This document shows, piece by piece, positions 50,790 through 57,852 of a stretch of DNA of 64,000 nt (position 1 is its first letter; the number at the start of each line of letters is the position of its first letter). The stretch comes from Anaerolineales bacterium UBA2395 (GTDB lineage Bacteria; Chloroflexota; Anaerolineae; Anaerolineales; Villigracilaceae), in assembly GCA_002343775.1 (NCBI GenBank), contig DDSH01000012.1, positions 248,001-312,000 on the forward strand, written 5' to 3'. The translations under genes and the position numbers were made by a program. The notes beneath the pieces are model-generated. The model saw nothing but the letters and a program-made list of their open reading frames with translations, did not search any database and was not told where the DNA came from.

Positions 50790-50828
50790 AAAAAGAGCGA
50801 GACCACACGGTCTCGCTCTTTTATTTTT
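50790..50828 (+). terminator. Attenuator terminator of the aro operon
   Basis: AAGAGCGAGACC (50793-50804) pairs perfectly with GGTCTCGCTCTT (50809-50820) around ACAC, followed by TTATTTTT. GGTTTC inside the leader ORF (50727-50732) can pair with GAGACC of the left arm, a possible antiterminator. Confidence 0.8.
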
Positions 50829-50845
50829 GCTTAGGAGATGACAAG

Positions 50846-51217
50846 ATGCCCACACGAGGAATCCGCGGCGCGACCACCGTCGCAGAGGACGACCCAGACC
50901 AGATCCTTCAGGCAACGCGTGAGTTGCTTGAGGCGATCATGCAGGAGAATGCCCGCTTCGCCCCGGAGGATGTTGGCAGCGCCATTTTTACGGTGACCGA
51001 TGACCTCGCTTCCACCTTCCCGGCGCAGGCAGCGCGGCAAATGGGCTGGGGACTCGTCCCGATGATGTGTGCGCGCGAGATTCCCGTCCCCGGTAGTCTG
51101 CCAAAGGTGATCCGTGTGTTGGTGCATTGGAATACAGACACGCCGCAGAGTCAGATCAGGCATGTCTATTTGCGGGATGCAGTGAAACTAAGACCCGACC
51201 TGGTGGCGGCGCAATAG
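50846..51217 (+). CDS. aroH: Chorismate mutase, AroH type
   Basis: 123 residues. It turns chorismate into prephenate. MPTRGIRGATTVAEDD, ENARFAPEDVGSAIFTVTDD and HVYLRDAVKLRPDL are the signatures of the trimeric B. subtilis-type enzyme. ATG 50846 has AGGAG 8 nt upstream and lies 18 nt after the attenuator. First structural gene of the aromatic cluster. Confidence 0.95.
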   Translation: MPTRGIRGATTVAEDDPDQILQATRELLEAIMQENARFAPEDVGSAIFTVTDDLASTFPAQAARQMGWGLVPMMCAREIPVPGSLPKVIRVLVHWNTDTPQSQIRHVYLRDAVKLRPDLVAAQ

Positions 51218-51280
51218 TCGCCTACAAGTTACGTGTTTGAACGTTAGAAAGTCAAAAAATTTCAACAGGAGTTGTTTTGT

Positions 51281-52330
51281 ATGATGATCATTATGAAATC
51301 CAATGCCACGCCCCAGCAAGTGGAGATGGTGATTGCGGCTGTTAGGGAAGCGGGATTGAACGTCCACCTTTCCCAGGGAGTCGAGGCGACCGTCATCGGC
51401 GCCATCGGCGAGACGCACAGCATTCCGACCGAGCGCTTCGAAAGTTTGGATGGGGTGGATACCGTTCAACGGATCACCCAGCCGTACAAACTGGCATCGC
51501 GCCAGTTCCACCCTGAAAACACCGTCCTGCCGATCGACGGATTCACTGTCGGCGGCGAAGAGATCGCTGTCATTGCGGGACCGTGTTCAGTGGAGAGTCG
51601 CTCCCAGATCATTGAAACGGCTTTGGCTGTGAAAGAAGCGGGTGCGTGCGCCTTGCGCGGGGGGGTCTTCAAGCCGCGCACATCCCCATACGTGTTTCAG
51701 GGTCTCGGTGAAGAAGGTCTCGAACTGCTTGCCGAAGCCCGCGAAGCGACGGGCTTGCCCATCGTGGTTGAGATCATGTCGCAAGTCCAGCTCGACCTGA
51801 TGGTGAAGTATGTGGATGTGCTGCAAGTGGGTGCGCGCAACATGCAGAATTTCAACCTGCTGCGCGCCATCGGCGAGTCGCGCACGGCGGTTCTTCTCAA
51901 ACGCGGGCTTTCTGCCACCATCGAAGAACTGCTTATGTCTGCCGAATACATCCTTGCCGGGGGAAACAGCCGTGTGATGTTGTGCGAACGCGGTATTCGC
52001 ACGTTTGAAACCGCCACCCGTAATACGACCGATATCAATGCCATTCCCGTTCTGAAAAACCTGACCCATTTGCCTGTGATCCTCGACCCAAGCCACTCCA
52101 CCGGTCACGCGGATTATGTCGCTGCGATCGCCCGCGCAGGGATCGCCGCTGGTGCAGATGGACTCATTGTCGAAGTTCATCCCGACCCGGCGAAAGCGGT
52201 CTCAGATGGCAAGCAATCGCTCAGACCTGAGAAGTTTGCCGCGATGGTCACCCAAGTCGGTCAGATCGCACAAATTATGGGACGCAACCTCGCCACGGCC
52301 TCGGAATATCAAAAGACAGGTTGGGCGTAA
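51281..52330 (+). CDS. aroF: 3-deoxy-7-phosphoheptulonate (DAHP) synthase, first copy
   Basis: 349 residues. It condenses phosphoenolpyruvate and erythrose-4-phosphate, the first step of the shikimate pathway. An N-terminal ferredoxin-like regulatory domain (about 1-70, starting MMIIMKSNATPQQVEMV) precedes the type I beta barrel. That barrel has IAGPCSVES, LRGGVFKPRTSPY, VGARNMQNF and DPSHSTGHADYV. The short ACT-like N-terminal domain usually mediates feedback by aromatic products. ATG 51281 has AGGAG about 10 nt upstream; a TTG nine bases earlier is not preferred. A second copy follows 75 nt later. Confidence 0.95.
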   Translation: MMIIMKSNATPQQVEMVIAAVREAGLNVHLSQGVEATVIGAIGETHSIPTERFESLDGVDTVQRITQPYKLASRQFHPENTVLPIDGFTVGGEEIAVIAGPCSVESRSQIIETALAVKEAGACALRGGVFKPRTSPYVFQGLGEEGLELLAEAREATGLPIVVEIMSQVQLDLMVKYVDVLQVGARNMQNFNLLRAIGESRTAVLLKRGLSATIEELLMSAEYILAGGNSRVMLCERGIRTFETATRNTTDINAIPVLKNLTHLPVILDPSHSTGHADYVAAIARAGIAAGADGLIVEVHPDPAKAVSDGKQSLRPEKFAAMVTQVGQIAQIMGRNLATASEYQKTGWA

Positions 52331-52405
52331 GAGCGGATATCGGTACTTACGATTTAGCAATTACCAACAGTTAATCACCATTTACTCAAAAGGAAACCAC
52401 ATACC

Positions 52406-53440
52406 ATGATGATCATTATGCAACCCGGCGCGCCCCGCGAACAGATCGATGCGGTCATTGCTGCTGTTGAAAAACACAAGCTTTCTGCGCATCCCATCTT
52501 CGGTGTGGAGCAAACCATCATCGGCGCCGTCGGCGACGGGCATTACGTTTTGAAGGAAGAATTCGAAGCCTTTCCCGGTGTGCTCGAAGTCCAGCGTATT
52601 TCCAAGCCGTACAAACTTGCCTCGCGCCAGTTCCACGAACAGGATTCCGTTTTCGAGTTCAACGGCTTTACCATCGGCGGCACGGAAGTTCCCATCATTG
52701 CCGGACCCTGCTCGGTGGAAGGTCGCGAGCAAATCCTCGAGATCGCGCAAGCCGTTAAAGAAGCGGGCGCAAATGCCCTGCGCGGTGGCGTCTTCAAACC
52801 GCGCACATCCCCGTATGCCTTTCAAGGTCTCGGCGAAGAAGGTCTCGAGTATATGGCAGAAGCCCGCGAGCAAACCGGGCTTCCCATCGTCGTGGAAGTG
52901 ATGGCAGTTTCGCAAATTGCGATGATGGAAAAATATGTGGATGTCTTCCAACTTGGCGCGCGCAACATGCAAAATTTCAATCTACTGCGTGCTCTCGGCG
53001 AAACACGCACGCCTGTCCTTTTCAAACGCGGCATGTCTGCCACCATCGAAGAAATGCTGATGGCGAGTGAATACATTCTCAACGGCGGTAATCATCGCGT
53101 CATCCTGTGCGAACGCGGCATCCGCACGTTTGAGACCGCCACCCGCAACACCACCGACATCAACGCCGTGCCTGTGCTCAAGAAATTGACCCATCTGCCC
53201 GTTGTCATCGACCCATCTCACTCCACGGGTGACTCGGCTTTTGTTTCATCCATTGCCAAAGCGGGCGTTGCCGCAGGCGCCGACGGTCTCATCGTCGAAG
53301 TACATCAAGACCCCGCGCACGCCATCTCTGATGGCAAGCAATCTCTCACACCGGAGGCTTTTGCCAAAATGGTGAAACAGGTCAAAGCGGTGGCTGAGGC
53401 GGTGGATCGTCGCCTGGTTCCTCAACATGAACGAGCCTGA
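52406..53440 (+). CDS. aroF: DAHP synthase, second copy
   Basis: 344 residues, closely related to the preceding gene over its full length: MMIIMQPGAP at the start, then IAGPCSVEG, LRGGVFKPRTSPY, LGARNMQNF and DPSHSTGDSAFV. The regulatory domain is the least similar part, so the two copies probably answer to different end products. GGAA is a weak ribosome site. The 3' end overlaps tyrA by 14 bp. The gap before it (52331-52405) holds heptamer-like AT-rich repeats. Confidence 0.95.
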   Translation: MMIIMQPGAPREQIDAVIAAVEKHKLSAHPIFGVEQTIIGAVGDGHYVLKEEFEAFPGVLEVQRISKPYKLASRQFHEQDSVFEFNGFTIGGTEVPIIAGPCSVEGREQILEIAQAVKEAGANALRGGVFKPRTSPYAFQGLGEEGLEYMAEAREQTGLPIVVEVMAVSQIAMMEKYVDVFQLGARNMQNFNLLRALGETRTPVLFKRGMSATIEEMLMASEYILNGGNHRVILCERGIRTFETATRNTTDINAVPVLKKLTHLPVVIDPSHSTGDSAFVSSIAKAGVAAGADGLIVEVHQDPAHAISDGKQSLTPEAFAKMVKQVKAVAEAVDRRLVPQHERA

Positions 53441-54284
53441 CTTTAATCTCGCAGAGGCAAGGGTCGCTATCATCGGATTGGGCTTGATGGGCGGTTCGCT
53501 GGCATTGGGATTAAGAGGCAGATGTGCCGCCCTCTATGGAATCGACCCGCATCTTCCCACACTCGAACTTGCTCTGTCCCAACATATCGTGGACTACGCT
53601 GAAAGCGACCCTGCCAACCTCCCCCCCGATGTTGACCTTGTGATTCTGGCAGCGCCTGTTCCAGCCATCCTTGCACTCATTAATCATTTACCATTTACCA
53701 TCTCCCATCCCTGCATCGTCATGGACTTGGGCTCCACAAAACGGATGGTGGTCGAAGCCATGTCACAACTACCCGAACGCTTCGACCCCATCGGCGGGCA
53801 TCCCATTTGCGGCAAGGAAAAACTCTCGCTGGCAAATGCCGAACGCACGCTGTATTACACCGCGCCATTTTTGCTGACCCCATTGGAGCGCACATCACAA
53901 CGAGCCATCTCCGCTGCAAACCAGATCATCGAAGCGCTGGGTGCCAAAGGCAAAACGCTCAATGCTGTTGACCATGACCGCATCCTTGCGGCGACGAGCC
54001 ACTTGCCCTTCTTGATCTCGTCTGCGCTGGCATTGGCTACATCTGACGAAGTCGCACCCTTTGTCGGGCCTGGCTTCAAGTCCACGAGCCGACTCGCAGG
54101 TACTTCCTCTTCCATGATGTTGGGTGTTCTGCAATCCAACCGTGAGAATGTGTTAAATGCCCTGCATGGAATGCAAAATAAACTGGCAGAGATCGAAGCC
54201 GCATTATCCGCTGGCGATTTTGAAAAACTTGATATTCTGTTGAACGAAGCGCAATCTTCTTATCATACCCTCACTGGCAACTGA
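53427..54284 (+). CDS. tyrA: Prephenate dehydrogenase
   Basis: 285 residues. It oxidises and decarboxylates prephenate to 4-hydroxyphenylpyruvate for tyrosine. VAIIGLGLMGGSLALGL is the NAD site, GGHPICGKE carries the catalytic His region, and FVGPGFKSTSRLAGTSSSM is typical. HLPFTISHP (around residue 90) comes from a heptamer repeat at 53681-53711. It overlaps aroF by 14 bp. An arogenate-specific enzyme is the alternative. Confidence 0.93.
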   Translation: MNEPDFNLAEARVAIIGLGLMGGSLALGLRGRCAALYGIDPHLPTLELALSQHIVDYAESDPANLPPDVDLVILAAPVPAILALINHLPFTISHPCIVMDLGSTKRMVVEAMSQLPERFDPIGGHPICGKEKLSLANAERTLYYTAPFLLTPLERTSQRAISAANQIIEALGAKGKTLNAVDHDRILAATSHLPFLISSALALATSDEVAPFVGPGFKSTSRLAGTSSSMMLGVLQSNRENVLNALHGMQNKLAEIEAALSAGDFEKLDILLNEAQSSYHTLTGN

Positions 54285-54316
54285 TTACTGGATCCTTCTT
54301 TTCTCTTTCTTCTTTC

Positions 54317-55663
54317 ATGCCCACTCTCCCTCCTTCCCTCCGCATTACCTCAATAAGCCACGAACTGAACGCCACCGTCCGCGTGCCTGGCTCGAAATCC
54401 CTGACCAACCGCGCCTTGCTCATTGCATCCCTTGCAAACGGCACAACCCACCTCACCAACGCCCTCTTCTCCGATGACTCGCGCTACTTCGCCAAAGCCT
54501 TGCAAACCCTCGGCTTTGATGTGCAATTGGACGAAGCGAATTTTTCAATGACTGTCACCGGCTTGGGAGGGAAGATCCCAGCCAAGAGAGCGGAACTTTT
54601 CATTGGCAATGCAGGTACGGCAGCGAGATTTCTTTCTGCATTTCTCACGCTTGGAGACGGCGAATATATTTTGGATGGCGAGCCAAGAATGCGTGAACGT
54701 CCCATTGGGGATTTAGTAGAGGCTCTAACGCAACTGGGGGCAAAAATTCAATCGCAAATTACTGGTCACTGGTCACTGGTCACTGATTACTCCAAGATCT
54801 GCCCTCCCATCAAAATCACCGCCTCCGGTCTTCCCGGCGGAAAAACAAGAATCGCAGGCGATATCTCAAGCCAATTCCTCTCCGCCCTGTTAATGACTGC
54901 TCCCTACGCCCAAAGCCCCATCGAAGTGGAACTCACCACCGAACTAAACTCCAAACCCTACGTGGATATGACCATTTCCATAATGAAAGGCTTTGGTGTG
55001 GAAATCCAACGCAATGGCTATCAATCCTTCACGATTCCACTTTCCACTTTCCACTCACCATTTGCCACTTACCCTATCGAGTCAGATGCCTCCGCCGCCT
55101 CCTACTTCTTCGCCGCCCCTGCCATCTGTGGTGGGACAGTCAAAGTGGAAAACATCTCTCGTAGGTCTGTGCAGGGTGATGTGAATTTCGTGGATGTGCT
55201 CGTTCAGATGGGTTGTGAAATCAAAGAAGACGATAACTCGATACTCGTTACTCGTTCCTCATCCCTCCACGGCGTGGACATCGACATGCGCGACATCCCA
55301 GACACCGCCCAAACCCTCGCCGCCATCGCCCCGTTTGCGGATTCGCCCACGCGCATTCGCGGCATCGCCTCAGCCCGCGTCAAAGAAACCGACCGCGTCC
55401 ACGCCACCTGCACCGAACTCGCCCGCCTCGGCGTCCAAGTCGAAGAACACGAAGACGGCATGACCATCCACCCAACCTTCAACCTTCAACCTGCAAACAT
55501 TCAGACATATAACGACCACCGCATGGCGATGGCATTCTCGCTCATCGGCTTACGCTTCGACGGCGTCACCATCGAGAACCCATCCTGTGTTTCCAAGACC
55601 TTCCCGAATTTTTTTGAAGTTCTGGCGCAGTTGCAAGTTGAAGGTTCAAAGTTGGAAAGTTGA
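54317..55663 (+). CDS. aroA: 3-phosphoshikimate 1-carboxyvinyltransferase (EPSP synthase)
   Basis: 448 residues. VPGSKSLTNRALLIASLANG is near the start, with FIGNAGTAARFLSA (the glyphosate-site region) and YNDHRMAMAFSLIGLR near the end. The gene holds four heptamer-repeat insertions encoding TGHWSLVTDYSK, STFHSPFATYP, NSILVTRSSSLH and FNLQPANIQ, and its stop codon lies in a fifth. All keep the frame. Start ATG 54317 has no clear ribosome site and may depend on the preceding gene's translation. Confidence 0.95.
   Translation: MPTLPPSLRITSISHELNATVRVPGSKSLTNRALLIASLANGTTHLTNALFSDDSRYFAKALQTLGFDVQLDEANFSMTVTGLGGKIPAKRAELFIGNAGTAARFLSAFLTLGDGEYILDGEPRMRERPIGDLVEALTQLGAKIQSQITGHWSLVTDYSKICPPIKITASGLPGGKTRIAGDISSQFLSALLMTAPYAQSPIEVELTTELNSKPYVDMTISIMKGFGVEIQRNGYQSFTIPLSTFHSPFATYPIESDASAASYFFAAPAICGGTVKVENISRRSVQGDVNFVDVLVQMGCEIKEDDNSILVTRSSSLHGVDIDMRDIPDTAQTLAAIAPFADSPTRIRGIASARVKETDRVHATCTELARLGVQVEEHEDGMTIHPTFNLQPANIQTYNDHRMAMAFSLIGLRFDGVTIENPSCVSKTFPNFFEVLAQLQVEGSKLES
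54757..55500 (+). repeat. Heptamer tandem repeats inside aroA
   Basis: Units of seven bases repeat with drift at four sites: ACTGGTC three times (54762 on), CCACTTT-type five times (about 55036-55070), CGTTACT-type (55237-55262) and AACCTTC-type (55478-55500). All stay in frame. Confidence 0.8.
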
Positions 55664-55705
55664 TATGCAAACCTCTAACCTTCAACCTTCAACTTTCAAC
55701 CTTGG
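55625..55705 (+). repeat. Heptamer repeats across the aroA stop and aroE start
   Basis: TTGCAAG, TTGAAGG, TTCAAAG units run through the aroA stop codon; TTCAACC-type units encode the first residues of aroE. Confidence 0.8.
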
Positions 55706-56516
55706 TCTAATTGGCTATCCCCTTGGTCACAGCCTCTCACCCAAAATCCACACCGCCGCCCTCAACGCCTGTGGACTTGATGGCAACTATTCCCTATTCC
55801 CTATTCCTCCCGAAGACAAGCATGGATTGCAAGACCTTCTCACCCGCGTTCGCACTGGCGAGATTCACGGACTCAACGTCACCATTCCGCACAAACAAAA
55901 CGTCATCGAATTCATGGACGAACTGACACCCGCTGCTCAAGCCATTGGCGCGGTCAACACCATGTACATGCGCAGGGATAAACTCATCGGCGGCAATACC
56001 GACGCGCCGGGGTTTCTCTCCGATTTGAAGAAGGTTATGGTAGATTGGAGATTGGAGATTGATCGTTCTGCATTGGTTATCGGCGCGGGTGGTTCTGCGA
56101 GAGCCGTGGTATATGCACTACTAAATGACGGATGGAACGTCACCCTCGCTGCTCGTAGAATCGAACAAGCCCAACAACTTGCGAAAGCAGTTTCAAATTA
56201 CAAGTTACAAGTTGCAAGTTACTCCGACCTTCGACCTTTGACCTTCAACCTAATCGTCAACACCACCCCCCTCGGCATGACCCCAAATACAGATTCATCG
56301 CCCTTGCCTGAAAATACTACATTAGCCAAAGATACATTTGTTTACGATCTCGTCTACAATCCAAGAGAAACAAAACTTATAAGAATTGCCCGCGCACAGG
56401 GACTGAACGCCTCCACTGGTTTGGGCATGCTCATCGAACAAGCCGCCCTCGCCTTCGAAACATGGACAGGTCACAACCCGCCGCGCGAAGTTCTTTATCA
56501 AGCCGTCGAATCATAA
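55665..56516 (+). CDS. aroE: Shikimate 5-dehydrogenase
   Basis: 283 residues. It reduces 3-dehydroshikimate with NADPH. IGYPLGHSLSPKIHTAAL is the shikimate site, GLNVTIPHKQ holds the catalytic Lys, and VIGAGGSARAVVYAL is the NADPH site. The N-terminal MQTSNLQPSTFNL and internal NYSLFPIP, DWRLEID and NYKLQVASYSDLRPLTF are encoded by heptamer repeats. ATG 55665 is 1 nt after the aroA stop; upstream in-frame codons lie inside aroA and are not preferred. Confidence 0.94.
   Translation: MQTSNLQPSTFNLGLIGYPLGHSLSPKIHTAALNACGLDGNYSLFPIPPEDKHGLQDLLTRVRTGEIHGLNVTIPHKQNVIEFMDELTPAAQAIGAVNTMYMRRDKLIGGNTDAPGFLSDLKKVMVDWRLEIDRSALVIGAGGSARAVVYALLNDGWNVTLAARRIEQAQQLAKAVSNYKLQVASYSDLRPLTFNLIVNTTPLGMTPNTDSSPLPENTTLAKDTFVYDLVYNPRETKLIRIARAQGLNASTGLGMLIEQAALAFETWTGHNPPREVLYQAVES
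55786..56252 (+). repeat. Heptamer repeats inside aroE
   Basis: CTATTCC three times (55788-55810), GATTGGA (56043-56062), and TTACAAG then GACCTTC units (56194-56252). Confidence 0.75.
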
Positions 56517-56580
56517 TTCTTTATCTTTCATCTTTCTTCTTTCGCTCACTACTTTCTACTTTCCACTCTGGAGCCTTCCC

Positions 56581-57756
56581 ATGCCTTTACGTTTTCTCAC
56601 CGCCGGCGAATCCCACGGACCATCCCTCACCACCATCCTCGACGGCATTCCCGCGGGACTTCCGCTCACGCCTGATATCATCAACAAAGAACTTGCCCGC
56701 CGTCAGCAGGGCTACGGCTCGGGCGGACGCATGAAAATTGAAAAGGACACCGTCCAAATTCTCGGCGGCGTGATGGGCGGCGAAACCACAGGCGCGCCAA
56801 TTGCCTTACTCGTGCAAAACGACGACCATGTCAAGTGGAAGGGCAAAGCCATCGAGCCGATGACCGCTCCCCGCCCAGGTCACGCGGATTTAACAGGCGC
56901 GGTCAAATATGGTTACAAAGATTTACGCCCCGCCCTCGAACGCGCCTCCGCCCGCGAAACCACCATGCGCGTTGCCGCTGGCGCCATCTGCAAACATTTC
57001 CTCGTGCAGTTTGGAATCATCGTTGGTGGATACGTTGCCTCCATCGGTGAAGTCTCTGCCGATTGTGGCGACATGCCCTACACAGACCGCTTCATCCGCG
57101 CCGAAGAATCGGATGTGCGCTGCCCGGTCGAATCCTCCGCTGAAGCCATGCGCGCCGAAATCGAAAAGACCATCCACGGTAAGAACACGCTCGGCGGCGT
57201 ATTGGAAATCATCGCGCTCAACCTGCCCGTTGGCTTGGGAAGTTTTGTGCAATGGGACAAACGCCTCGAAGCCAAACTCGCTCACGCCATCATGTCCGTC
57301 CAAGCCATCAAAGGCGTCGAAGTCGGCGACGCGTTCGAAAATGCAAAACGAATTGGCACCGAAGCACACGACCCAATTCAACTTTCACCTTCAACGTTCA
57401 ACCTTCAACGTTCAACCAACAGAGCCGGCGGCACTGAAGGCGGAATTTCCAACGGACAACCCATCGTCATCCGCGCTGCGATGAAACCGATCGCCACCAC
57501 GCTGCTTCCCCAGCCGACAGTTGATCTTGCTTCGGGGACAGAATCTCCCACCAAGTATGAGCGCTCCGATTTCTGCCCCGTTCCGCGTGCTGTGCCAATC
57601 CTCGAAGCGATGGTCGCTTTTGTCCTCGCCGACTCCCTGCTCGAAAAACTCGGCGGCGACTCGATGAACGAAATCAAACCGCGCTTTGCGTCCTTGCACA
57701 AAGCCACCCTCACAGACCTGCCGATGGATAACATCCCGCACGTCTTTTGGGAATAA
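56581..57756 (+). CDS. aroC: Chorismate synthase
   Basis: 391 residues. It makes chorismate with reduced FMN. RFLTAGESHGPSLTTILDG, RRQQGYGSGGRMKIEKD, RPGHADLTGAVKYGYKDLR, ASARETTMRVAAGA and RAGGTEGGISNGQPI are all present. QLSPSTFNLQRST just before the last motif is a heptamer-repeat insertion. GGAG lies upstream of the ATG. Confidence 0.96.
   Translation: MPLRFLTAGESHGPSLTTILDGIPAGLPLTPDIINKELARRQQGYGSGGRMKIEKDTVQILGGVMGGETTGAPIALLVQNDDHVKWKGKAIEPMTAPRPGHADLTGAVKYGYKDLRPALERASARETTMRVAAGAICKHFLVQFGIIVGGYVASIGEVSADCGDMPYTDRFIRAEESDVRCPVESSAEAMRAEIEKTIHGKNTLGGVLEIIALNLPVGLGSFVQWDKRLEAKLAHAIMSVQAIKGVEVGDAFENAKRIGTEAHDPIQLSPSTFNLQRSTNRAGGTEGGISNGQPIVIRAAMKPIATTLLPQPTVDLASGTESPTKYERSDFCPVPRAVPILEAMVAFVLADSLLEKLGGDSMNEIKPRFASLHKATLTDLPMDNIPHVFWE
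57376..57420 (+). repeat. Heptamer repeat inside aroC
   Basis: TTCAACT, TTCAACG and TTCAACC units with one shortened unit, placed between the core and the conserved RAGGTEGG motif. Confidence 0.75.
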
Positions 57757-57761
57757 GACGG

Positions 57762-57852
57762 CAGACAATTGACGCTAGACCATTGACCATCTTTTCCATC
57801 GTCCATCGTCAATACGAAACCTTCAACCTGTAACTTGTAACCTTCAACTCTC
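57762..57852 (+). repeat. Three heptamer arrays between aroC and aroKB
   Basis: GACAATT-type five units, CATCGTC two units, then AACCTTC-type five units fill most of the 96-nt gap. Confidence 0.75.

Noticed and set aside
54757..54792. CRISPR-like short repeats (ACTGGTC units)
   Set aside because: Units are seven bases with no spacers, found inside coding genes; no cas genes are present. Heptamer repeat, not CRISPR.
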